DNA of 13,131 nt, taken from the NCBI GenBank assembly GCA_043770215.1, contig JAYVIQ010000178.1, forward strand, positions 1 to 13,131, read 5' to 3'. Of the stretch, positions 1 through 6,727 are shown in pieces. The translations under genes were made by a program, and so were the position numbers. The number at the start of each line of letters is the position of its first letter. Position 1 is the first letter of the stretch. The stretch comes from JAYVIQ01 sp043770215 (GTDB lineage Bacteria > Bacteroidota > Bacteroidia > Cytophagales > JAAEPT01). The notes under the pieces were generated by a model. It did no database searches, was not told the origin of the DNA, and saw only the letters and a list, made by a program, of their open reading frames with translations.

Positions 1-293
1 ACCTCTACACCAGTTTTATAAATTGTTTTTACATGAAAAAATATATGTATGCATAGTTCTTCTATTTTATATTCTACAGCGGTATATTCTATAGGTATAG
101 GATGGCAGTCTGGAATAGAAAGGTAGGTGTTTTTAACTGCAAATAAACCAGCGGTTTTTGCCATTTCTAGCACATTACCTTTTGGGACTAAATTTTTTGT
201 TATTGCATCTATAGTGTCTTGCTTGCTTACAAGCACTTTTGCAGTAGCTGTAGCAAGTCTTAGTGTATTAGATTTGTGGGTAATGTCTACCAT
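1..293 (-). CDS. moaC: Cyclic pyranopterin monophosphate synthase MoaC (partial, C-terminus beyond the left edge)
   Basis: MoaC converts the cyclised GTP product of MoaA into cyclic pyranopterin monophosphate, the second step of molybdenum cofactor synthesis in the cytosol. This reading frame is open to the window edge and gives the first 97 residues of a protein that is normally about 150-160 long. The family signatures are clear: MVDITHK at the N-terminus, KGNVLEMAKTAG (K38 aligns with the active-site lysine of the KGDV motif), the CHP motif of 'IPDCHP' at residues 60-65, and KTGVE at the break. The ATG at 293 lies 3 bases after the moaE stop, so it is the last visible gene of the TSUP-mobA-moaD-moaE-moaC operon. 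The remainder, with the later catalytic lysine, lies to the left. Identity is firm. Confidence 0.93.
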   Translation of the reverse strand, partial: MVDITHKSNTLRLATATAKVLVSKQDTIDAITKNLVPKGNVLEMAKTAGLFAVKNTYLSIPDCHPIPIEYTAVEYKIEELCIHIFFHVKTIYKTGVE

Positions 294-296
294 TTT

Positions 297-731
297 TTAT
301 GAATTTACCTTCCAAGAGTGGGTACTGTCTTCTAAAATTTCTTTTCCAAAAATAGGAACTTCTTTTTTTATCCATTCTACTATAGCTTCTGTAGCAGCAT
401 ACACTTCAGATCTTCTTGGGGCAGATACAAAGACAAACAAACATATTTCTCCAGTTTTTACAAGGCCCAAGCTGTGATATATGTGCATGCATGTAAGAGA
501 ATAAGTTGCAAAAGTTCGCTCCCTAATTTCTGATAAAATTGGCAAAGCCATTTCTGTGTACGTACTGTATTCTATAGCCGTTACTTTTTTACCATTGAAC
601 TCATCTGCTCTAACCTGACCTAAAAAAATGTTGTGTGCACCAATAGTATGTTTGCTTTGGTGTTTTGCAATAGAATCAGCAATAAAGCTTGGTGTTATAG
701 CGCCTTCTACAAATATTTTTTTATCACTCAT
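297..731 (-). CDS. moaE: Molybdopterin synthase catalytic subunit MoaE
   Basis: MoaE is the large subunit of molybdopterin synthase. It binds cyclic pyranopterin monophosphate and receives two sulfurs from MoaD thiocarboxylate to form the dithiolene. The 144-residue product has the family pattern: GAHNIFLGQVR (31-41), EYSTYTEMA (54-62), GEICLFVFVSAPRR (94-107) and WIKKEVPIFGKE (120-131). K122 aligns with E. coli Lys119. The position of E. coli Lys126 is a glycine (G129) followed by a lysine (K130), and the usual SAHR is SAPR, so two active-site positions differ from the E. coli enzyme. The gene starts with ATG, 19 bases downstream of the moaD stop, and ends 3 bases before moaC. It is probably functional because the fold motifs are intact and moaD is adjacent. 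Confidence 0.93.
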   Translation of the reverse strand: MSDKKIFVEGAITPSFIADSIAKHQSKHTIGAHNIFLGQVRADEFNGKKVTAIEYSTYTEMALPILSEIRERTFATYSLTCMHIYHSLGLVKTGEICLFVFVSAPRRSEVYAATEAIVEWIKKEVPIFGKEILEDSTHSWKVNS

Positions 732-750
732 CTACTTCTTTTTAATGTTT

Positions 751-978
751 TTACCCACCAGAATATGGCGGTAATAACGCAATTTCGTCATTTTCTGCCA
801 ATGGTAAATGACAATTTGTTTCAATTATTTTTTTATTCAATGCTATTTTGAAGTTTTTAGCATCTAAATTATATTTTTTACCTACAATTTCTAGTACTTT
901 TTCTAATGTATTGGCTTCTATTATTTCTTCATTGCAGTGTGTTACTTCTGCAATTTGGCCAAAGTATTTAATATTCAT
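751..978 (-). CDS. moaD: Molybdopterin synthase sulfur carrier subunit MoaD
   Basis: MoaD is a small ubiquitin-like protein that carries the sulfur for molybdopterin as a C-terminal thiocarboxylate. The product is 75 residues, close to the usual 75-85, begins MNIKYFGQIAE as in the family, and ends LLPPYSGG. The terminal Gly-Gly is required for adenylation (normally by MoeB) and sulfur transfer. The ATG lies inside the end of mobA (11-base overlap) and moaE follows after 19 bases, so MoaD and MoaE are made from one message. No MoeB gene is visible in the window. Confidence 0.93.
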   Translation of the reverse strand: MNIKYFGQIAEVTHCNEEIIEANTLEKVLEIVGKKYNLDAKNFKIALNKKIIETNCHLPLAENDEIALLPPYSGG

Positions 979-1537
979 ATCTTTTTTTTAAGTCTATTAA
1001 GTCCTCTTTGGAGTTTATATTGCTAAGACAAGAGGCATATTTAGGAGTTATTTCTATTTGTTGAGAGTCTCTTGCTAGGATAAAGTTTATTAGCTTTAAA
1101 TCATTATCCTTGATTCTTTTTTGTAGTTCTTTTAATACACTTTTAGAGTAAATTCCACAAAGAGGGTGTATTTTTTTGTTTGTCTGCGCAACTGAAATTT
1201 GATTATTTTCATTTACTTCTGATAAAAAATAAGCAATGTATTCTTTTGTGACTAATGGCATGTCACAGCTTAGAATTAAATTTTTCTCAAACGTACTATG
1301 TACTAATGCACTATGAATGCCACCTAAAGGTCCTTTTTCTACATAAATGTCTTTTATTATGGGATAGGGTAAATCAGAAAAGTTTATTCCATTATGTATT
1401 AGGTGTATTTCTGTAGAAAATGGTTCAACTGCCTCTAGAATATGATCTATAAATCGTTTTTTTTGCCACAGTAATAAGCCTTTTTCTTCGCCCATACGGC
1501 TATTTTTTCCTCCGCAAAGAATAGAAATACCCATCAT
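968..1537 (-). CDS. mobA: Molybdenum cofactor guanylyltransferase MobA
   Basis: MobA links GMP from GTP to the molybdenum cofactor, making the MGD form used by DMSO-reductase-family enzymes such as many nitrate reductases and formate dehydrogenases. The 189-residue protein has the nucleotidyltransferase signature LCGGKNSRMGEEKG (7-20), a conserved GPLGGIHSAL (69-78), and SCDMPLV (90-96), whose Asp92 is the expected metal ligand. Its ATG at 1537 overlaps the TGA of the TSUP permease gene (ATGA), a sign of translational coupling. A second ATG follows at once, so the exact start could be one codon later. It overlaps moaD by 11 bases. Its presence implies an MGD-dependent enzyme elsewhere in the genome. 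Confidence 0.9.
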   Translation of the reverse strand: MMGISILCGGKNSRMGEEKGLLLWQKKRFIDHILEAVEPFSTEIHLIHNGINFSDLPYPIIKDIYVEKGPLGGIHSALVHSTFEKNLILSCDMPLVTKEYIAYFLSEVNENNQISVAQTNKKIHPLCGIYSKSVLKELQKRIKDNDLKLINFILARDSQQIEITPKYASCLSNINSKEDLIDLKKRYEY

Positions 1538-2286
1538 AAGTCAAAAAAACATTTGTAACAAGCTAATAATAACACAAGGCATAAGCCAAATTTTAAACCA
1601 TTTGCTCTGTAATGTTTGCTGCCTAAATATGCACCTAAAAAGCCTCCAAAAACAACAATTGGCACAAAGTAAACATGAGAAAATGATATTTCATTGCCTT
1701 TAAATAAATGTCCGAAAATGCCAGATACAGAATTAACAAAAATAAATAAAGCACAAATTGAAGCAATTTCTGCAATGCTTGCCCAGCCAAAAATGAGTAG
1801 GAGAGGGCTCAACAATACTCCACCACCTATTCCTATCATACCAGAAGCTAGTCCAATCATTGCGCCTAAGAATATTGCCAAAGGTAGATTTATTTCTTTT
1901 TTTTTACTTTCCTTTTTTGAAAGACTAATAAGAATATAAGCTATAGAAAAAAGAAGAAATACACCCAAAAGTATTTTGTAAATAAAAAGGTCTACTTTTA
2001 TGTATGCACCTATAAATGAGCATGGTATAGATGGTATGGCAAAAGGAAAAAACAGATGCCATGCTATTTTTTTTTCTTTGAAAAATAAAGCAAACGAAAT
2101 AAAAGCAACAAAACAGTTCATTAGTAAAACCTGTGCTTTTATATCTGCCATTTCAAAACCAAACAAAATAAATACTGCCAAATAACCGCTAGCGCCTCCA
2201 TGCCCAATACTTGCGTATAAGACAGAAACCGTAAAAAGACAAAAGCAAAATAAATAAACTAATTCTATTGATAAACTATGCAGCAT
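1534..2286 (-). CDS. TSUP-family (TauE/SafE) membrane permease
   Basis: This is a hydrophobic protein of 250 residues with about eight membrane segments, from the TauE/SafE (TSUP, formerly DUF81) family of anion transporters in the inner membrane. It shows the two internal half-repeats typical of the family, each with a glycine-rich loop: ASIGHGGASG near the N-terminus and SGMIGIGGG after the central Lys/Glu-rich loop (SLSKKESKKKE). The ATG at 2286 is preferred; an in-frame TTG two codons upstream is the alternative. It is the first gene of the molybdenum cofactor operon, overlapping mobA by 4 bases and lying just downstream of a predicted promoter. Known family substrates include sulfite, sulfoacetate and related anions. 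Transport of molybdate or another oxyanion here is inference from context only. Confidence 0.87.
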   Translation of the reverse strand: MLHSLSIELVYLFCFCLFTVSVLYASIGHGGASGYLAVFILFGFEMADIKAQVLLMNCFVAFISFALFFKEKKIAWHLFFPFAIPSIPCSFIGAYIKVDLFIYKILLGVFLLFSIAYILISLSKKESKKKEINLPLAIFLGAMIGLASGMIGIGGGVLLSPLLLIFGWASIAEIASICALFIFVNSVSGIFGHLFKGNEISFSHVYFVPIVVFGGFLGAYLGSKHYRANGLKFGLCLVLLLACYKCFFDL

Positions 2287-2308
2287 GTACAATTTGTTGT
2301 TAGTATTT

Positions 2309-2316
2309 CAAATCTA
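2309..2316 (-). promoter_or_regulatory. Predicted -7 promoter element of the TSUP-mobA-moaDEC operon
   Basis: Read on the minus strand this is TAGATTTG, an exact match to the Bacteroidota -7 consensus TAnnTTTG, ending 22 bases before the TSUP ATG. I find no TTG at the usual -33 distance, because the rplY terminator occupies that space. The match and position are seen; use as a promoter is inferred. Confidence 0.5.
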
Positions 2317-2322
2317 TTTTAC

Positions 2323-2355
2323 AAAAAAAGGTTGCTTATTTCTAAGCAACCTTTT
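2323..2355 (-). terminator. Rho-independent terminator after rplY
   Basis: A perfect 13-base-pair inverted repeat (2326-2338 with 2343-2355, core GGTTGCTTA/TAAGCAACC) has a 4-base loop. On the minus strand it is followed by a run of T (the A run at 2323-2329). It lies 22 bases past the rplY stop, in the right orientation to end the desaturase-prs-rplY transcript before the Moco operon promoter. Confidence 0.88.
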
Positions 2356-2377
2356 GTAAATTTTATTGAAATTGAGA

Positions 2378-2947
2378 TTATTTAACCCCTGCAGTTTTCA
2401 ATGCTCTTGGTATAATTACAGAAGCAATTGTTACCTGAGGGCTTGTAAGAATAGTGTATGTAGTAGCTTCTACATTTTTTACTCTTACAGATTTACCTAA
2501 GCCTAATCCTTCAATGCTAACATCTACATAGTCAGGTAAGTCTTTAATCAAGGCTTTTACCTTTAATTTATTTACTTTAGTAAACAATTTACCACCATTA
2601 GCAACACCAGTAGAGGTACCAATAATTTTAATTGGAATGTCAATAACAACTGGTTTGTCATCTGATACTCTAAAAAAGTCTACGTGATTGATAGTTTCAC
2701 TTACTGGATGGTAAGAAGCATCTTTCAAAACACATTTCATTTCATTTCCTTCAATGTTTAAGTTTACAATAAACGCATTTGGCGAGTATAATAAATCTTT
2801 AAACAAATACATTGGAGCGTAGAAGTGGATTGGCTCAGCATCTCCACCATAAACTACACACGGCGCGTTACCCTCAGCTCTCAATCTTTTAGAACTTGCT
2901 GTTCCCAACTCTTCTCTCTTGAAGCCTACTATCTCTGTCGTTTTCAT
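2378..2947 (-). CDS. rplY: 50S ribosomal protein L25 / general stress protein Ctc
   Basis: The long (CTC/TL5-type) form of ribosomal protein L25 binds 5S rRNA on the large subunit. The 189-residue protein opens with a typical L25 domain: 'GFKREELGTASSKRLRAEG' followed by PCVVYGG, then VLKDASYHPVSETINHVDFFRV around 73-94. A second beta-rich TL5 domain follows (VVIDIPIKIIGTSTGVANGG to the end). It is slightly short for the long form, which often has a longer acidic tail. The ATG at 2947 is 17 bases after the prs stop, and the prs-rplY order is common in bacteria. A strong terminator follows. Confidence 0.95.
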   Translation of the reverse strand: MKTTEIVGFKREELGTASSKRLRAEGNAPCVVYGGDAEPIHFYAPMYLFKDLLYSPNAFIVNLNIEGNEMKCVLKDASYHPVSETINHVDFFRVSDDKPVVIDIPIKIIGTSTGVANGGKLFTKVNKLKVKALIKDLPDYVDVSIEGLGLGKSVRVKNVEATTYTILTSPQVTIASVIIPRALKTAGVK

Positions 2948-2964
2948 AGTTAATAACTATTTTT

Positions 2965-3894
2965 TTATATAAATAATGAACTTATAGACTCATGATCATG
3001 AATCTTTCTAATTGCCTTGGCAAAAAGATCTCCCAAATTTAACACTTTTATTTTAGAACTGGAAGCTTTTGTTGGAATTGTGTTTGTTAAAACCAATTCT
3101 TCTAGTACAGAATTGTTGATATTGTCATACGCATTGCCAGAAAGGACACCATGAGTAGCAATGGCTCTAACACTTAAAGCACCTTTATCCATGATTAATT
3201 TTGCTGCTTTGCATAATGTGCCCCCAGTGTCTATTAAGTCATCTACCAATATTACATGAGCATCTTTCACGTCTCCTATAAGCTGCATAGAAGCTACATG
3301 ATTTGCTCTTTCTCTGTGTTTATCACACACAACTAAATCTACTCCAAAATGCTTAGCGTAATTTCTAGCTCTTTTAACTCCCCCAACATCTGGCGAGGCA
3401 AAAATTAAATTATCTAAACCTAATGACTTTATGTAGGGTACAAATAAAGAAGCTCCATCAAAATGATCTACTGGAAAATCAAAAAATCCTTGGATTTGGT
3501 CTGCATGTAAATCTACAGTCATCAATCTGTCTGCGCCAGCTGCTTTTAACATATTAGCAATTAGTTTTGCGCCAATAGCTACACGAGGTTTGTCTTTTCT
3601 GTCTTGACGAGCATATCCAAAATAGGGCATTACAACATTTACTCTGTATACAGATGCTCTACGAGCAGCATCTATCATTAGCAACAATTCCATTAAATTG
3701 TCAGAATGGCCAAATGTACTTTGAACAATGTATAAATCACAACCTCTTACGCTTTCATTAAAATAAACCGATAGTTCACCATCGCTAAATTTTTCTAAAG
3801 TGCATTTTCCTATTGTTGTACCGTATACTTTTGCAATTTCTTCTGCCAAATATTCAGATGCTTTTCCTGAAAATATTTTTACTGTTGGATTCAT
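2965..3894 (-). CDS. prs: Ribose-phosphate pyrophosphokinase (PRPP synthetase)
   Basis: Prs makes PRPP from ribose 5-phosphate and ATP for purine, pyrimidine, histidine, tryptophan and NAD synthesis. From the ATG at 3894 the protein is 309 residues, the usual family length, and begins NPTVKIFSG. The frame stays open upstream to a TTG at 3930, but those 12 extra residues do not look like the family. Visible signatures are FSDGE (36-40), FGYARQDRK (92-100, ATP-binding/flexible region), VDLHADQIQGFF (127-138, metal-binding His130), DKHRERAN (191-198) and the PRPP loop VDDLIDTGGT (217-226). It lies between the desaturase-like gene (72-base gap) and rplY (17-base gap), and is probably co-transcribed with both. 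Confidence 0.97.
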   Translation of the reverse strand: MNPTVKIFSGKASEYLAEEIAKVYGTTIGKCTLEKFSDGELSVYFNESVRGCDLYIVQSTFGHSDNLMELLLMIDAARRASVYRVNVVMPYFGYARQDRKDKPRVAIGAKLIANMLKAAGADRLMTVDLHADQIQGFFDFPVDHFDGASLFVPYIKSLGLDNLIFASPDVGGVKRARNYAKHFGVDLVVCDKHRERANHVASMQLIGDVKDAHVILVDDLIDTGGTLCKAAKLIMDKGALSVRAIATHGVLSGNAYDNINNSVLEELVLTNTIPTKASSSKIKVLNLGDLFAKAIRKIHDHESISSLFI

Positions 3895-3966
3895 TTTTTT
3901 AGAGTAATTTGATAGGTGATAATCAAACAATTTGCAATTTGGTTTTTCTATTCCTTAGTTCAAAAA

Positions 3967-4890
3967 TTATTCTTTATTAGTTTTAAACATTTTAAAAAAA
4001 GGTTTCCAAAGTGTTTTGAAAAATGTATCGAAGTCCTTATTTTCTTTAGTCCCTATTCCAAATTTTATGTATTTTGCTTCATGGCTTTTTACCAATGTTC
4101 CAAAAAGTATGTCCCATAAAGCAAATTTAGAACCTAGATTTTTATTAAAATGTTTTGGGTCATTGCTATGATGTATTTGGTGTTGAAACGGGCTAATAAA
4201 AAAATTTTCTAGAAATGAAAAATACCTTAGCTTAACATGAGAATGCCTTAAATTGGCACCAGAAAAAAAGAATAGAATGGTAAATACATTTGTACTAATA
4301 TATGTAACGTCTTCTTTGTGACTGAAGTATATCCAAGAAAATATTCCTTGAACCAATCCTAGTGCAATTAAATAGCTAATGTTGTTAAACAATAATTCTA
4401 CTGGATGAATTCTATATTGGGTAATCGGATTCATTACCGTTGCCGAATGGTGTACTTTATGAAATTGCCATAAAATGGGTATTTTATGAAAGAGCCAATG
4501 TATAAGAAAAGAAAAAAAATCTTCTACTAAAGTAAATGCAATTAAAAAGAAAAATGATGCCCACCAAATGTTAAATGTTAATTGAGAGTACCCAAAATGC
4601 ATGACTAAAAAGTCTTCTAAATAAAAAACAAAGTAAGGTGCCCAACGAAAAATTATTGAAAGCAAAAATACTTTTACAAAGGAATTAAAAAAAATATAGA
4701 TGTAATCTATACACGCAGATTTACTCAACCAAACCTTTTTGTTAAAAATATATTTGCCAAAAGATTCTTTTCTTTTTTCATAAAAATATATGCAAAAAGC
4801 AAGTAATAAAGAACTTAAAAGATAAATCCAATAGATTCTTTTTTCTCCAAAAGAATCACTTTGATTGCCAAAAAAAGTTAAAAATGGCAT
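3967..4890 (-). CDS. Sterol desaturase / fatty acid hydroxylase family membrane protein
   Basis: This is a membrane di-iron oxygenase of the fatty-acid-hydroxylase superfamily. From the ATG at 4890 it has 307 residues, with hydrophobic segments in the first half and the eight-histidine signature in order: HWLFH (131-135), HKVHH (144-148), later RHSH (215-218), and HQIHH (237-241) followed by SNDPKH. The metal-ligand pattern is therefore complete. The longest open frame starts at a TTG at 4941 and adds 17 residues. A TAnnTTTG element sits directly over that TTG, which favours the ATG at 4890, though the extra segment looks protein-like and the longer form is possible. Such proteins hydroxylate or desaturate lipids, sterols or carotenoids; the substrate cannot be told here. 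It is the first gene before prs and rplY. Confidence 0.88.
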   Translation of the reverse strand: MPFLTFFGNQSDSFGEKRIYWIYLLSSLLLAFCIYFYEKRKESFGKYIFNKKVWLSKSACIDYIYIFFNSFVKVFLLSIIFRWAPYFVFYLEDFLVMHFGYSQLTFNIWWASFFFLIAFTLVEDFFSFLIHWLFHKIPILWQFHKVHHSATVMNPITQYRIHPVELLFNNISYLIALGLVQGIFSWIYFSHKEDVTYISTNVFTILFFFSGANLRHSHVKLRYFSFLENFFISPFQHQIHHSNDPKHFNKNLGSKFALWDILFGTLVKSHEAKYIKFGIGTKENKDFDTFFKTLWKPFFKMFKTNKE

Positions 4891-4938
4891 ACTTATCGCC
4901 TGAATCAGTTGATCGTAGAAAGAATTTGTACCCACATT

Positions 4939-4972
4939 CAAAATTAATCAAATTCTTAAAAAAATGGTTCAA
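4939..4972 (-). promoter_or_regulatory. Predicted promoter of the desaturase-prs-rplY unit
   Basis: On the minus strand TAATTTTG (4946-4939) fits the Bacteroidota -7 consensus TAnnTTTG exactly, and a TTG (4972-4970) lies 23 bases upstream, at the long end of the reported spacing for the -33 element. Transcription would begin near 4932, giving a leader of roughly 40 bases to the ATG at 4890. This is a motif prediction. Confidence 0.5.
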
Positions 4973-5037
4973 TTACACATACTAATTCTAAATTACTTTG
5001 TCTTTATTAACATTTTTTTTTTCTGCAAGCAATTAGA

Positions 5038-5952
5038 TTAAAAAATTGAAGTATTGGTATCTGTTGTGAACAATTCTAAAAACTTCATTCCTTTAAATGA
5101 ATTCCCTTTTTCATTTAATTTAGGACTCCATACACAAATACTGTATTTTCCGGGCATTAGTGCAATTATGCCTCCACCAACTCCGCTTTTACCAGGCAAA
5201 CCCACGTTAAAAGCAAATTCTCCAGATTCGTCATAAAAACCACATGTAAGCATTAGAGCATTCATTCTTTTGGCTTGACTCTCTGTGAGTATTTGTTGGG
5301 GGTCAGTAGTTTTTTTGCCCTTGTTTGTTAAAAATAAAAAAGTTTTAGATACTTCTTGGCACGTCATTTCTATAGAACACAGACTAAAATATAGATCTAA
5401 AACCTGTTCTGGATTGTTTTTTAAATTACCCAATGCTTTGATGTAATTGCATAGAGCTATGTTTCTATACCCTGTTTCTTTTTCAGAAAGTGCAATATTG
5501 GAAGAGTATGTTAAATCTGGCAAATCGGATACGTTTCTAATAAAATCCAACAAATCTCTTTTTGGATTTGCTAGTAAAGAAATTAGTACATCGCAAATTA
5601 CTAATGCCCCAGCATTTATAAAGGGGTTTCTTGGTATACCATGATCAGATTCTAATTGTACCAATGAATTAAACGGAGAGCCAGAAGGTTCAACACCTAC
5701 TCGTTTCCATAATTCCTCGCCTTCCATAGAATAGGCCAAACTACAAGATAATACCTTAGCTATACTTTGAATAGAGAATTTTATATTACAGTCTCCTGCG
5801 CCGTATTGGTAGCCACTAATGTTAGTTAGATATATACCCAATTGGTTCGGATTTACTTTGGCAAGTTCTGGTATATAACTAGCTACATTTCCATAATCTG
5901 GTTCTGGAAGTATTTTATGATAATTAGCTTCTAATATTTTGGAGAACTCCAT
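5038..5952 (-). CDS. glsA: Glutaminase A
   Basis: This enzyme hydrolyses glutamine to glutamate and ammonia. The 304-residue length matches bacterial glutaminases, which have a serine beta-lactamase-like fold. The catalytic S-x-x-K motif is at S63-I-A-K66 within KFSIQSIAKVLS. Other family signatures are GVEPSGSPFNS (86-96), the NPFINAGA block (109-116), YRNIALCNYIK, and the C-terminal GKSGVGGGIIA, which lines the active site. The ATG at 5952 gives the standard N-terminus. It has no signal peptide, so it is cytosolic. It appears to be a single-gene unit: 96 bases separate it from the desaturase gene frame and 166 bases from the lipoprotein gene. I see no convincing terminator or exact TAnnTTTG promoter around it. 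Confidence 0.95.
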   Translation of the reverse strand: MEFSKILEANYHKILPEPDYGNVASYIPELAKVNPNQLGIYLTNISGYQYGAGDCNIKFSIQSIAKVLSCSLAYSMEGEELWKRVGVEPSGSPFNSLVQLESDHGIPRNPFINAGALVICDVLISLLANPKRDLLDFIRNVSDLPDLTYSSNIALSEKETGYRNIALCNYIKALGNLKNNPEQVLDLYFSLCSIEMTCQEVSKTFLFLTNKGKKTTDPQQILTESQAKRMNALMLTCGFYDESGEFAFNVGLPGKSGVGGGIIALMPGKYSICVWSPKLNEKGNSFKGMKFLELFTTDTNTSIF

Positions 5953-6118
5953 GATTTTATATCAAATTGATGATTTATTTTTTATTCCTACTTTGTTGGT
6001 TATGTCTATATTTACAGGCTGAAATTTATCAATACTTAAAGAAAAACCAAAAAAACTACATTTCTACTCTTTTTTCATTTATGCTATATATAAAATAGAT
6101 AGGGTTTGCTCCTTTGGC

Positions 6119-6727
6119 TTATTTACCTTTTAAAACCAATACCTTTACTATAATTCTATACAATTCATTAGGCATTAGAATTAAATTTAATTCTACGGTT
6201 TGTTTCCCCTTTTTCCAAATCTGAGAACATTTCCAAAATGTATAAACCTCCATTTCTGATGCTTGAAGCTTTTTATCTGCAGTAATTGGTGGGCCAAGTG
6301 CATCTGTAATTTTTGCGGTAAGGTGGTTGTATTTATCTACATAGTCTTGGTTGTGTTTTTCAAATTCACGTTTTATTTTATCTTTTTGGTCTTGGCTCAT
6401 AGTAGGGGTTACTTTGTCCCACTCATAAATTAAAATACAGTTTCCCAAACTATCAGTATAGGCTCTGCTATACATGGGCATGTCTTCAAAATCAATTCTT
6501 TCAAATCCTATTGGTGATGTAAAAGTTAGGTTTGTATCAATTGGCAAAAATGCCATTGGCAACCTTTCGTTTTTAGAGTGTGTGATCTGTTTAGAATTCA
6601 ATTCTTTTTCTAAAGAAAGGTATTGTTGAATGTTTGCTTTTTCTAGTAAAAAACGGTCTTGCTTAGTTGTGCAAGACATCAAGGCAAATACTAAAAAAAC
6701 GGCTATATAAAGTTTCTTAATTTTCAT
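6119..6727 (-). CDS. Uncharacterised lipoprotein
   Basis: I do not recognise the family. From the ATG at 6727 the product is 202 residues, with a lipoprotein signal peptide (MKIKK, a hydrophobic stretch, then the lipobox LMSC with Cys19), so it should be lipid-anchored in the envelope. The longer frame starting at a TTG at 6787 would bury the signal peptide and is rejected. The mature part has a mixed, mostly polar sequence with a Lys/Asp/Glu-rich central helix (about 120-150), a 'LGPP' turn and a hydrophobic C-terminal strand. The start overlaps the end of the UMF1 permease gene by 11 bases, so the two are probably translated from one message and may work together. No second membrane segment is visible. 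Confidence 0.82.
   Translation of the reverse strand: MKIKKLYIAVFLVFALMSCTTKQDRFLLEKANIQQYLSLEKELNSKQITHSKNERLPMAFLPIDTNLTFTSPIGFERIDFEDMPMYSRAYTDSLGNCILIYEWDKVTPTMSQDQKDKIKREFEKHNQDYVDKYNHLTAKITDALGPPITADKKLQASEMEVYTFWKCSQIWKKGKQTVELNLILMPNELYRIIVKVLVLKGK

Noticed and set aside
127..477. Plus-strand open frame of 116 codons
   Set aside because: It lies antisense to the unmistakable moaC and moaE frames and has no recognisable domain.
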